Shown piece by piece: positions 1 to 6,041 of a DNA stretch of 33,914 bases. The notes below the pieces were generated by a model, which had not been told where the DNA came from, did not search any database, and saw nothing but the letters and a program-made list of their open reading frames with translations. Position 1 is the stretch's first letter, and every line of letters begins with the position of its first letter. Source of the stretch: a virus. A program made the translations under genes and the position numbers. The DNA lies in IMG/VR virus record IMGVR_UViG_3300032291_002038, positions 1 through 33,914 of that record. One strand, 5' to 3'.

Positions 1-74
1 GGATTTTCTGTAAAGCGTTGATAAATTATTTGTAAGTTGTTGATTTAGAAATAAAATGACAACTAAAAGCAAAG

Positions 75-138
75 TTGCCACTTTTCATCTACGGGCGTCA
101 GGTTCGAATCCCACCTCCTCCGCTCTTTTGAGTGGCAA
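75..138. repeat. Inverted repeat flanking the att core
   Basis: TTGCCACT at 75-82 and its exact reverse complement AGTGGCAA at 131-138 flank the tRNA 3'-end sequence almost symmetrically. A smaller hairpin AAAGT-TGCC-ACTTT sits at 71-84. Tyrosine recombinases bind inverted half-sites around a crossover, and arm-type sites are also repeated, so an integrase-binding role is plausible. This is inference from position. Confidence 0.4.
101..122 (+). other. tRNA 3'-end sequence, probable phage attachment core
   Basis: The stretch reads as T-loop TTCGAAT, the 3' T-stem half, a CTCCTCC acceptor strand and discriminator G, followed by CT rather than an encoded CCA. The sequence 5' of it cannot form a T-stem with it, since only the two inner pairs match. 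No matching GGAGGAG acceptor strand lies in the preceding 100 bases, so this is only the tail of a tRNA (or tmRNA), not a full gene. Lying about 150 bp before an integrase, it fits the shared core of an att site. Because the sequence on both sides looks phage-like, attP of an unintegrated or circularised genome is as likely as a prophage end. Confidence 0.6.
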
Positions 139-230
139 TGGAAGAATCTGGAAAACATCCGTTGGGGTAGAGTGGGAGCGGGTTTGAAGGGGTCGAAAGG
201 ATTTGAAAGTAATTGGATGATTTGCTAAAA

Positions 231-259
231 GTGTCACCGTGTGGCACCATTGTGTCACC
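231..259 (+). repeat. Three direct repeats GTGKCACC before int
   Basis: GTGTCACC (231-238), GTGGCACC (241-248) and GTGTCACC (252-259) recur at 10-11 bp spacing, about one helical turn, and end 8 bp before the integrase ATG. Helically phased short repeats beside int and att are typical of arm-type integrase sites or of an excisionase/repressor operator. They could also control int expression. Which protein binds is unknown. Confidence 0.45.
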
Positions 260-267
260 GGCTTTTT

Positions 268-1275
268 ATGAACCTACACAAACTTCTTCCTGAGTTTAAT
301 CGCACCAAGAATCGGTGGGAAATTGACGTTCCTCGTTCGCTCAACAAGGGGGTGCGGAAAAGGTTTTATTTTAAGACGGCGGATGAGGCGAACAAGGCTC
401 ATGCGGATCTCATTTACTCGCTCACGCTGACGGGTTCGATTCCGCTATCCGCCGGACCCCGTGAGAGCGTGGCTTATTTTGCGGCTCAGTTTTTGGCGAA
501 GAAATCCCTGGAGGTCGAAATGGTTTCGATGCGGCAACTCAAGTGGGGCATGAAGTATTTTTGCGAGAAGTGGGGCAGCAAGCGCCCCGAGGATTTGAAG
601 TCGGCTGACCTGCGGGCTTGGATCGATTCGTTGCCGCTGACCACGCGCGGGCGGTGGAATGTCTTTGCGGTGTGCCGGGATTTTTTCAACTCTCCAATCG
701 GGCAGGAGGCCGTGGCGAAGAATCCCTTCAATGACGCGCCGCCGAAGCGTGAGAAGGGTGCACGCTTGCCGATTCTGACGCTTGATCAAATGCAGGCGCT
801 ACTGGCACACGAGTGGCCGGAATGGTTCAAGGCATGGTTGGTTGCCGGCGCATTTGCAGGTCTGCGGACGCGCGAGGTTTTCGCACTGGATAATTCGGCG
901 ATAGATTGGGAATACGGAGAGATTGTGGTTCGACGGGAGGATGCCAAGCAGGGCAAGGCCGCGAGGCCGCGCTCGGCGTCGATCCAAGAGCCTCTGGTGC
1001 GCCACATGCCGCGCAGAAAGGGGCCGCTGACGGGTGGCTGGTGGAAGAAGGGGTGGGAACGAGCGGCAAAGGAGGCTTGCGCGGTGATCGGCGTTGAGGG
1101 TGCGCAGGAGTGGCCATCAAATTGCTTGCGGCATTCGTTCGCCAGCTACCACTTGGCGCATTTCAAGGACGCGACAAAGACAGCCTACGAAATGGGTTCA
1201 TCACCGGACCTGATCTACTCAACCTATGCGAACCTCGTTTCCCGCCGCGATGCGGCGAAATGGTGGGAGCTTTGA
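268..1275 (+). CDS. int: Tyrosine recombinase / phage integrase
   Basis: A 335-aa site-specific recombinase expected to integrate the phage at a tRNA locus using the adjacent att sequence. The N-terminal part (about 1-160) carries an arm-binding-like and a SAM-like core-binding domain. The C-terminal catalytic domain shows box-I Arg200 in GLRTREV, box-II Arg288 in NCLRHSF and the nucleophile Tyr320 in IYSTYANLV. Two canonical residues differ: the usual His of HxxR is Asn285, and the His/Trp after the later Gly is Ser. I chose ATG 268 over an upstream GTG at 241, because that GTG lies inside the GTGKCACC repeats. The gene stands alone, followed by A- and T-rich spacer. Family assignment is firm; the exact start is less so. 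Confidence 0.9.
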   Translation: MNLHKLLPEFNRTKNRWEIDVPRSLNKGVRKRFYFKTADEANKAHADLIYSLTLTGSIPLSAGPRESVAYFAAQFLAKKSLEVEMVSMRQLKWGMKYFCEKWGSKRPEDLKSADLRAWIDSLPLTTRGRWNVFAVCRDFFNSPIGQEAVAKNPFNDAPPKREKGARLPILTLDQMQALLAHEWPEWFKAWLVAGAFAGLRTREVFALDNSAIDWEYGEIVVRREDAKQGKAARPRSASIQEPLVRHMPRRKGPLTGGWWKKGWERAAKEACAVIGVEGAQEWPSNCLRHSFASYHLAHFKDATKTAYEMGSSPDLIYSTYANLVSRRDAAKWWEL

Positions 1276-1312
1276 AAAAAACGCCGTCAAAAAAAGCCTT
1301 GAAGAGAAAAGG

Positions 1313-1348
1313 CCGCAATAGCTCCCAATGCGGGTCTGCGGGTTTTTT
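1313..1348 (+). terminator. Weak Rho-independent terminator after int
   Basis: CCGCA (1313-1317) pairs with TGCGG (1337-1341) around a 19-nt loop and is followed by G and six T. The stem is short, so strength is doubtful, but the position 38 bp past the integrase stop fits. Confidence 0.3.
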
Positions 1349-1472
1349 GTTGGTCTGCGTTTTTGTGACGAGTTAAGAGGAGCGGCCCGTAGAGCGTCTG
1401 TTTAAGCGGGTAAAATATTTTTTCGCCCGCAGCGCTTGTGTCCATGCGGGTGTCAATTATTTTTTTGCGGTA

Positions 1473-1482
1473 GGTGATCACC
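1473..1482. promoter_or_regulatory. Palindrome GGTGATCACC
   Basis: A perfect 10-bp palindrome 61 bp upstream of the first RHH-like gene, in an otherwise AT-rich intergenic stretch. It shares the GGTG...CACC arms of the operator-like palindromes at 1515-1527 and 1888-1900, so it may be a variant site for the same regulator. Confidence 0.4.
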
Positions 1483-1504
1483 CTATTGAAAAAAAATAAA
1501 AAAA

Positions 1505-1534
1505 TTGCTTGGCGGGTGCAATGCACCTTGTAAT
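1505..1534 (+). promoter_or_regulatory. Putative promoter with operator GGTGCA-A-TGCACC in its spacer
   Basis: TTGCTT (1505-1510) and TGTAAT (1529-1534) form a sigma-70-like pair with an 18-bp spacer. The inverted repeat GGTGCA-A-TGCACC (1515-1527) fills that spacer, an ideal place for a repressor. The next ATG is at 1543, so a transcript from this promoter would be leaderless or nearly so. Hexamer fit is moderate; the palindrome is exact. Confidence 0.5.
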
Positions 1535-1542
1535 TTACCTAC

Positions 1543-1770
1543 ATGCCAAACAGCCCAGACATTAACAAAACCCAACTGGTAGTCCGGTTGGAGCGGGCCT
1601 TGAAATGCCAAATAGAGCGAGAGGCCAAAACACAAAAAATCAAGCCAACAACTTTAGTAAATAGAATCCTTATGGAAGAACTTTCTCATGTCGAACTTAC
1701 GGCTCAGGATTACCGATCCATTGCGGATGATATTGAAAAACGGAAACGGAAAACCAAAAAAACAAAATGA
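1543..1770 (+). CDS. Small ribbon-helix-helix-like DNA-binding protein
   Basis: A 75-aa basic protein. A predicted beta strand (TQLVVRLERAL, about 9-19) is followed by two helices and ends in a Lys-rich tail, the layout of CopG/Arc/MetJ-type RHH repressors. It has no enzyme motif. Its ATG lies 15 bp after the operator palindrome, which suggests autoregulation. It overlaps the next gene, a second RHH-like protein, by 4 bp. With no classical CI-type HTH repressor visible in the window, this pair are the best candidates for the lysogeny or early-gene switch. Function is inferred from size, predicted fold and context. Confidence 0.65.
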   Translation: MPNSPDINKTQLVVRLERALKCQIEREAKTQKIKPTTLVNRILMEELSHVELTAQDYRSIADDIEKRKRKTKKTK

Positions 1771-1934
1771 GCGAAAATACGGTGGTTAGTTATTCGATAG
1801 ACCGCCGCGTAAAGCGGCAGTTGGAGAAAATTGCAACCGCAGCAGGCACCACCCCAAGTGCTATGCTGCGGTTTTTTTTGAGCAAAAGGTGCAATGCACC
1901 CGAAACCAAAGCAACCAAAAGGAAGGCGGCATGA
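1767..1934 (+). CDS. Second small RHH-like protein
   Basis: A 55-aa protein starting at the ATGA overlap with the gene before it. The core SYSIDRRVKRQLEKIA followed by a Thr/Pro turn and SAMLRFFLSK matches the beta-helix-helix pattern of RHH proteins. Its 3' end contains a second copy of the operator palindrome (1888-1900), and its stop overlaps the next ATG at 1931. Two consecutive RHH genes may make a heterodimer or competing regulators. It is short but has good coding character and coupled junctions on both sides. Confidence 0.6.
   Translation: MSENTVVSYSIDRRVKRQLEKIATAAGTTPSAMLRFFLSKRCNAPETKATKRKAA
1888..1900. promoter_or_regulatory. Second operator copy GGTGCA-A-TGCACC
   Basis: An exact copy of the 13-bp inverted repeat at 1515-1527, placed 31 bp before the start of the next gene and inside the end of the second RHH-like gene. 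No clear -35/-10 pair surrounds it. It could dampen transcription into the following genes or cooperate by looping with the upstream site about 373 bp away. Confidence 0.5.
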
Positions 1935-2467
1935 TGAAAACAGCCACCATCAGCGGAAAGGCTTCATATCGAGGCGCAGGACAACGACAGCCTGAAATCG
2001 TCACCGTGAATCGGATCGATGGCGACAGGGCGGACATCACACGATCCACGGGAGAGTGGATGCGCGTGGATCTGGAGCGGCTCGCGCCGCTGGAATCAAA
2101 CAGCGTCGTCGGATCGCAGCGCGGAGGCGACTTTGCCAAGCCCCTCTTCAAGACTCATGCCGATTTTCTCGATAGCGCCGGGATGGGAGTTGGTGCCCAT
2201 CCCAAGATAACGAATGGCGGAGGCAACTTCTTTGAGCGCCTCCGCAATGGTGTCGGCGCTTTCTTTGTTGGAGTTGGCAAGGTTGTTCAAGGCGGTGACG
2301 AGGGGTTCGTTGGAGGTCATAGGGTGGGAGACATCACCACATATCGGCTCCCGTATCAACGAAAACAGAGGAGGGGGAGGATCACTGGATTTGATGGTGA
2401 TGATGTGCGGCTTAGCACGGGCGATGTGGTGCCGCTCCAACTGACTCAAGCGGGGAGGACGGCGTGA
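1931..2467 (+). CDS. Hypothetical early protein with a nested antisense gene
   Basis: The frame runs without stops for 178 codons from ATGATG at 1931/1934, coupled to neighbours at both ends. Residues 1-60 (VTVNRIDGDRADI, MRVDLERLAPL) and the last 45 residues (GRITGFDGDDVRLSTGD) look like genuine small beta-barrel segments with good codon usage. The middle (about 2100-2325) is Gly/Phe/Val-rich with poor codon choice, and there the opposite strand carries a convincing gene. The + frame may be one protein, or two short + genes that a minus-strand insertion happened to leave in frame. No function is recognised. Confidence 0.5.
   Translation: MMKTATISGKASYRGAGQRQPEIVTVNRIDGDRADITRSTGEWMRVDLERLAPLESNSVVGSQRGGDFAKPLFKTHADFLDSAGMGVGAHPKITNGGGNFFERLRNGVGAFFVGVGKVVQGGDEGFVGGHRVGDITTYRLPYQRKQRRGRITGFDGDDVRLSTGDVVPLQLTQAGRTA
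2096..2320 (-). CDS. Nested minus-strand gene, small helical protein
   Basis: A 74-aa acidic, helix-rich protein beginning MTSNEPLVTALNNLAN, with a repeating pattern of Ala/Ile/Leu and Glu/Lys typical of an amphipathic coiled coil, then GAIEKIGMSLEEGLGKVASAL. Its codons are strongly G/C-ending (GCC, CTC, ATC, AAC), like the phage's true genes, while the overlapping + frame looks like a shadow. It is the only persuasive minus-strand gene in the window. No strong Shine-Dalgarno or promoter was seen. Position among lysogeny-control genes hints at a moron or regulator, but function is unknown. Confidence 0.55.
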   Translation of the reverse strand: MTSNEPLVTALNNLANSNKESADTIAEALKEVASAIRYLGMGTNSHPGAIEKIGMSLEEGLGKVASALRSDDAV

Positions 2468-2778
2468 TGGACATGGATGAGGTGAAGCGCAAGCGGGAGG
2501 AACTATGGGGGCGCGTATTGCAAGAGGCGGAATGGGTCCGAGTGCAGGAGGAGCGTGTCCAAAAAGAGGCGCGGCCTGATGGAGCAGATTTTCTCCTCGA
2601 ATACGAACTGAACAGGCTGGAAGTGGCGGTGCTGCGCCTGCGCTCGGCGCTCAACCTGGTGCGCCAACTCACGGCCAAGATTTGCAATGTGGAGAACAAG
2701 CAGGCCCTGCGCGAGGCGGCGGAGTGGCTGCGGGCGACCAACCCAGCCGCCCGCAAACGGAGAAAGGAGACGAGATGA
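2467..2778 (+). CDS. Small coiled-coil hypothetical protein
   Basis: About 103 aa, highly charged and Leu/Arg/Glu-rich, predicted almost wholly helical (KRKREELWGRVLQEAEW, then LRLRSALNLVRQL). The start ATG at 2467 overlaps the preceding TGA (TGATG), and a GTG at 2464 is an alternative. The 3' end overlaps the ATG of the excisionase-like gene. No catalytic motif is seen. Early-operon position is the only functional clue. Confidence 0.6.
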   Translation: MDMDEVKRKREELWGRVLQEAEWVRVQEERVQKEARPDGADFLLEYELNRLEVAVLRLRSALNLVRQLTAKICNVENKQALREAAEWLRATNPAARKRRKETR

Positions 2779-2948
2779 AACCTGGCTATCTGAAACCAAA
2801 AGAGGCCGCTGAATATCTCAGCGTTTCGGTTTCGACCCTTTACTCACTCAAGGGGCAGGGGATCGTGAAGTTTTACAAACTCGGCGGGTCGATCCTGCTC
2901 AAAGTCTCAGAACTCGACGAAGCCGTCGAGAAGGGGGTGCAGGAATGA
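2775..2948 (+). CDS. Excisionase-like HTH (MerR/AlpA-type) protein
   Basis: A 57-aa protein consisting of one winged helix-turn-helix of the HTH_17/AlpA/Xis type: YLKPKEAAEYLSVSVSTLY, then a Lys/Gly-rich wing and the characteristic end LKVSELDEAV. Such proteins bind DNA beside att sites and steer integrase towards excision, or act as small regulators. ATG 2775 has a good upstream AAAGGAGA. It overlaps the following small gene by 4 bp. Excisionase function fits the integrase-proximal position but is inferred. Confidence 0.75.
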   Translation: MKPGYLKPKEAAEYLSVSVSTLYSLKGQGIVKFYKLGGSILLKVSELDEAVEKGVQE

Positions 2949-3088
2949 AGACCTACCTTTGCGAGGGCTACTGCCCCGTCTTTGGCCCGATTCGCTCGAT
3001 GATCGAAGCCGCCGGATTCGGGGATGCAAAGACCAAGTTTTTTCTGAAGCACCGTGTGCAGGCCACGCATGTCTGCCTGGAGCGTTAA
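2945..3088 (+). CDS. Small cysteine-containing hypothetical protein
   Basis: A 47-aa protein starting MKTYLCEGYCPVFGPIRS, with Cys-x3-Cys near the N terminus and a third Cys near the end, which could form a metal site or disulfide. Its ATGA overlap with the excisionase-like gene and G/C-rich third positions support translation. No family is recognised. Confidence 0.5.
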   Translation: MKTYLCEGYCPVFGPIRSMIEAAGFGDAKTKFFLKHRVQATHVCLER

Positions 3089-3093
3089 TTTTT

Positions 3094-3222
3094 ATGGAAC
3101 AACACGAAATCATAATCAGGAACATTCAATTCGCGTGGGAGGCAATCCGCGCTGTCGGCCCAGCCATTGCGCTGGGAGTGGCAACCTGCTGGGTCACGAC
3201 ATGGGGGGAGCGGACACGATGA
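3094..3222 (+). CDS. Very small single-span membrane protein
   Basis: 42 aa. A short charged N terminus (MEQHEIIIRN) is followed by a hydrophobic stretch AVGPAIALGVATCWVTTW long enough for one membrane span, then a basic tail. It overlaps the next ORF by 4 bp. Function unknown; inner-membrane location is likely. Confidence 0.45.
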   Translation: MEQHEIIIRNIQFAWEAIRAVGPAIALGVATCWVTTWGERTR

Positions 3223-3506
3223 GGGCTAACCACGGAGAACACGGAGGCCACGGAGTTTTTTGGGCGATCGAGGAAGAGATGCTGGATTCGTCCCTGAAAG
3301 CGGTTCACGGGCCTTTCAAATCGGAAAATGACGCCTCGAATTTCATTTTGCAGGATTTCTCGAACTGGTGGAAGGACACAGAAATTCCTATCGCCGATCG
3401 TGACGAAGAATGCTGCGGAAGTTGGCTAATTCTTAAGCAGGTTACAAAGGTGCGTCCGGTCGGTAGCGCTTCGCTGAAGGTCAAACTGGTGGAGGAGGCG
3501 AAATGA
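3219..3506 (+). CDS. Hypothetical early protein whose 5' end contains a dispersed repeat
   Basis: Up to 95 aa from ATG 3219, or 75 aa from ATG 3279, which has GAGGAAG upstream. The first 13 residues (MRANHGEHGGHGV) are simply the translated ACCACGGAG repeat, whereas LKAVHGPFKSENDASNF onward looks like a conserved small phage protein. A repeat insertion may have lengthened the gene or supplied a new start. The end overlaps the DUF551 gene (ATGA). Molecular function is not recognised. Confidence 0.6.
   Translation: MRANHGEHGGHGVFWAIEEEMLDSSLKAVHGPFKSENDASNFILQDFSNWWKDTEIPIADRDEECCGSWLILKQVTKVRPVGSASLKVKLVEEAK
3227..3255 (+). repeat. Dispersed ACCACGGAG-type repeat, copy 1
   Basis: The unit reads TAACCACGGAGAACACGGAG and continues GCCACGGAG. 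It is the core of a repeat also present at 7873-7907 (+) and, reversed, at 19643-19680 and 22665-22700. Here it sits within the start of a coding frame. Confidence 0.75.
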
Positions 3507-3739
3507 CCTCGACCATCGAATGGATCGCGTCCACCGACGAGCTGCCGGATGCCGACGAGACCGTGATCCTCGCCCTTGAGGACGGGGAAATAACGACCGG
3601 ATTTCTGGACGGGGAGACATGGCGGGACATTTCCGCCGACCGCCTGCCGGATGCGCCTGTTTACTGGGCGCGGTTTCCAGAGCCTCCGCAACCTCATCTG
3701 CTGCTCAAGGTGGCGTTCAAAAAGCGGAGGGCGAAATGA
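3503..3739 (+). CDS. DUF551-family phage protein
   Basis: 78 aa. The pattern EWIASTDELPDADETVI, a Gly/Trp-containing middle (GFLDGETWRD) and the ending VYWARFPEPP match DUF551, a small domain common in phage early regions whose biochemical role is undefined. It overlaps both neighbours by 4 bp (ATGA). No catalytic residues can be assigned. Confidence 0.75.
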   Translation: MTSTIEWIASTDELPDADETVILALEDGEITTGFLDGETWRDISADRLPDAPVYWARFPEPPQPHLLLKVAFKKRRAK

Positions 3740-3885
3740 GCGCGACCCTCGCCATTTCCATCGCCGTGCTGACGCTCGGCTCCTGCTTTGCCTGCTACAT
3801 GCTGGGCCGCGATAGCTACCGCAACGAACTCCGTGACTTCCAAGAGCGGAGACGCCGATGGGAAGAGTTCGCCGACGAAGACTAA
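3736..3885 (+). CDS. Small N-anchored membrane protein
   Basis: 49 aa. LAISIAVLTLGSCFACYML (about 5-23) is a single membrane span, followed by a highly charged Arg/Glu helix and an acidic end. It is coupled to the DUF551 gene. Topology suggests a membrane-anchored cytoplasmic helix; superinfection or lysis control are possible roles, without evidence. Confidence 0.5.
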   Translation: MSATLAISIAVLTLGSCFACYMLGRDSYRNELRDFQERRRRWEEFADED

Positions 3886-3984
3886 CCAATTTTCCACCCC
3901 CCCAGAAAATTTCCCCGAGCGGCGCGGTGCGGCGGCGCGGCGAGGGCAAACACAACAACAGCCGCGATTTATTAGGCGAATAAA

Positions 3985-4728
3985 ATGAAACTGACAAAAA
4001 GAGGCGGCGGGGCCTTTAACCCGCATGACGAGGGGACATTTCGCGCAGTGTGCGTTGATGTGACTCCATTGGTGAAACAAACGAGCAAGTTTGGCGAGAG
4101 CGATGTTTTCCGCCTTGTGTTCGAGACGGATGCCCCGGCGCGTGAGGACGGGAGTCGTCAATACGTGTGGAGTCGTGGTTTTACTCCATCGCTCAACGAA
4201 AAGGCGAATTTCCGCAAGTTTTTGCGCCAGTGGTTCGGGCGTGACCTGACAGCGGCGGAGGAAGCGGAATTCGATACCGAGGCGCTTCTCCTGGGCAAGG
4301 CGGGACAGGTGACGATCGGCCACGAACACGCTGACAACGGGAATACCTACGCAAGCATTGTTGCCTGCCTGCCTTACAAGGGCAACGATCCGCTCAAGCC
4401 CTCGGGCGAATTCACTCGCAAGAAGGACCGTGAAGCCAAGGGCGAAGAGGCCAGCTATCGCGGGGCGGCCAAGCCAACTGAGCCGGTGCGCAAAGCCGAA
4501 GCAGTCGATACAACACAGGCCGGTGATGACTGGGCGACCGTGAAGGTGCATGTCGGGAAATTCGCAGGCGTGGAAGTGCGCGACCTCGATCCCGAGGCCA
4601 TCGAGAAGCTGAACAAAAACTGGATGCCGAATGCCGGAACCACGGCCGCCGATCAGCGGTTGGTGAAGGCGCTCAAGCGTGCTCAAGAGGAACTTTTGGC
4701 GGCGGCAGCTGCCGGGGAGGAATTCTAA
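3985..4728 (+). CDS. Conserved phage DNA-metabolism protein (possible OB-fold ssDNA-binding type)
   Basis: 247 aa. The N-terminal two thirds has the beta-rich pattern GTFRAVCVDVTPLVK, DVFRLVFETD, FTPSLNEKANFRKFLRQW, GQVTIGHEH and NTYASIVA. I associate this with a phage family encoded beside recombination and replication genes and thought to be single-strand-binding-like. After a charged linker (about 145-185), a C-terminal segment KVHVGKFAGVEVRDLDPEAI resembles the small GK-x-G-x-x-L-DP module found at the ends of some exonucleases. The next gene starts 2 bp after its stop. Role in phage DNA replication or recombination is inferred from pattern and context. Confidence 0.55.
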   Translation: MKLTKRGGGAFNPHDEGTFRAVCVDVTPLVKQTSKFGESDVFRLVFETDAPAREDGSRQYVWSRGFTPSLNEKANFRKFLRQWFGRDLTAAEEAEFDTEALLLGKAGQVTIGHEHADNGNTYASIVACLPYKGNDPLKPSGEFTRKKDREAKGEEASYRGAAKPTEPVRKAEAVDTTQAGDDWATVKVHVGKFAGVEVRDLDPEAIEKLNKNWMPNAGTTAADQRLVKALKRAQEELLAAAAAGEEF

Positions 4729-4730
4729 CC

Positions 4731-5474
4731 ATGACCGACACGCTCGAAATCGTTGTATCGGGAAGTCTTCCCAGCCCACAGATCGAGCTGTCGCCTGCGG
4801 CCTTCAACGCCAGAACATTGGCGTTGGAGGCGAGCGGGCGCATCAAGGCGATTGCCTCGGTGGCTGACTTGGACTCGGCAGCGGCGGCTTTGACTAAGCT
4901 CAAGGCCCTGACCCGTTCGGTGGAGGATAGCCGCAAGAAGGTGAAGGCGCCGGTGCTTGAGGTTGGCCGTCGGATTGATGCGGTGGCGAAGGATTACCTC
5001 ACCCCGCTGGAGACGGAGGCCAAGCGCCTGTCGGTGATCGTTGGCTCTTACCAAGAAGCCCAACGCCGGAAGGCGGAGAAGGAACGCGAGGAAGCGGCCC
5101 GTGCGCAGGCGCAGGCATTGGCGGAGATGAATGCGAAGCAGGCGGAGGCCATCGCCCAAGGTGATGAGGAGGCAGCAGATGCCGCCCGTGCCGACGCAGC
5201 GGATAAAATCGCGGCGTCTCAACTGGCTGCCATCAATGCCGAGGGGCCAAGGCCGGAAGGCATCACCAGCCGGACAAGCTGGAAATTTGAGGTGGTGGAC
5301 ATCGCCGCTCTTTATGCCGCTCGCCCGGAACTCTGCGTCATCACCCCAAACAATGCTGCGATCCGTGCCGTGGTGAAGATGGGGGCGAAAATCCCCGGTC
5401 TTCGCGTCTGGCAAGAGGCAGCGGCCATCGTGCGGGTATCCGCTCCGGTGAAAGTGGAGGAATACGATTACTGA
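4731..5474 (+). CDS. Coiled-coil phage protein, probable recombination accessory
   Basis: 247 aa in three parts: an N-terminal helical region (LALEASGRIKAIASVADLD...LKALTRSVEDSRKKVKAPV), a long Ala/Glu/Lys/Arg coiled coil (about 105-160), and a compact C-terminal domain with SWKFEVVDIAALYAARPEL and IPGLRVWQEAA. This layout is known from phage proteins encoded beside single-strand annealing or SSB-like genes, some grouped as DUF1351-like. No nuclease motif is seen. Partner of the preceding protein is the best guess. Confidence 0.5.
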   Translation: MTDTLEIVVSGSLPSPQIELSPAAFNARTLALEASGRIKAIASVADLDSAAAALTKLKALTRSVEDSRKKVKAPVLEVGRRIDAVAKDYLTPLETEAKRLSVIVGSYQEAQRRKAEKEREEAARAQAQALAEMNAKQAEAIAQGDEEAADAARADAADKIAASQLAAINAEGPRPEGITSRTSWKFEVVDIAALYAARPELCVITPNNAAIRAVVKMGAKIPGLRVWQEAAAIVRVSAPVKVEEYDY

Positions 5475-5475
5475 T

Positions 5476-5889
5476 ATGCCAACCCTCGCCGAAATCCTCG
5501 CCAAGAAAGCGGCCAAAACCGCTGAGTCACAGCCAGCAGGCAGCGGCCTCAAGATCACGCCGGACAGCGAAAAGGCGGACCTCGCTGCCAGCATCAAGCA
5601 GGGACTCGACGCCTGCGCCCCAAAAGTCAAACCCCCGGCTCCACGCGAGTTGGGGGCATTGACCCTCGGGGAGCGCGTTCCAATGGATCAACCAAAGGAG
5701 GGAGCACCAGCAGCGGAGTGGGAGTGGTTCGACTCGCTTCACTCCTTCGAGAGCGACCTCGGGATTGTGATGGACCCGAACGGGGAGCAGGCATGGATCG
5801 CGGTGCAAGCGTTCCAAAGCAGGCCACCGATCCTACTCCACCGCCTTCCACTACTGAACCGGAAACGCAGCGAATCCGACCCGTTTTAA
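5476..5889 (+). CDS. Hypothetical protein of the recombination operon
   Basis: 137 aa. A Lys/Ala-rich N-terminal helix (MPTLAEILAKKAAK), a low-complexity middle, then a conserved-looking segment WFDSLHSFESDLGIVMDP followed by EQAWIAVQA. It ends in a basic tail with DPF. It starts one base after the preceding stop. The last 97 bases overlap the next gene in another frame. An acidic/aromatic DPF-like tail is typical of proteins docking on SSB, but this is speculative. Confidence 0.5.
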   Translation: MPTLAEILAKKAAKTAESQPAGSGLKITPDSEKADLAASIKQGLDACAPKVKPPAPRELGALTLGERVPMDQPKEGAPAAEWEWFDSLHSFESDLGIVMDPNGEQAWIAVQAFQSRPPILLHRLPLLNRKRSESDPF

Positions 5890-6035
5890 GTGATGATGAC
5901 CCTGAACCCTACCGCATCGCGGGCGAACTCTGCGCAGCCGTCCGCATGGGATACCTCGACGGGCCAGACGACCCCGAGGCGCGATTCCTCGCCAAGGCTA
6001 TCCAACTCTTTCGGGGTCGAGTCAGTGAATACTAA
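5793..6035 (+). CDS. Small hypothetical protein overlapping its neighbour
   Basis: 80 aa from ATG 5793. A Pro/Thr-rich lead overlaps the end of the preceding frame, then PYRIAGELCAAVRMGYLDGP, DPEARFLAKAIQLFRGR looks like a short helical domain. It runs 97 bp inside the neighbouring gene, so dual-coding or a frameshift-linked pair is possible. No recognised family. Confidence 0.5.
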   Translation: MDRGASVPKQATDPTPPPSTTEPETQRIRPVLSDDDPEPYRIAGELCAAVRMGYLDGPDDPEARFLAKAIQLFRGRVSEY

Positions 6036-6041
6036 AAAATT

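Noticed and set aside
1-125. Complete tRNA gene
   Set aside because: Only the T-loop to discriminator part is present; no D-arm, anticodon arm or 5' acceptor strand precedes it.
3694-5630. Long minus-strand ORFs (361 and 301 aa)
   Set aside because: They lie antisense to well-supported + genes, have Leu/Arg/His-rich shadow composition and no recognisable motif.
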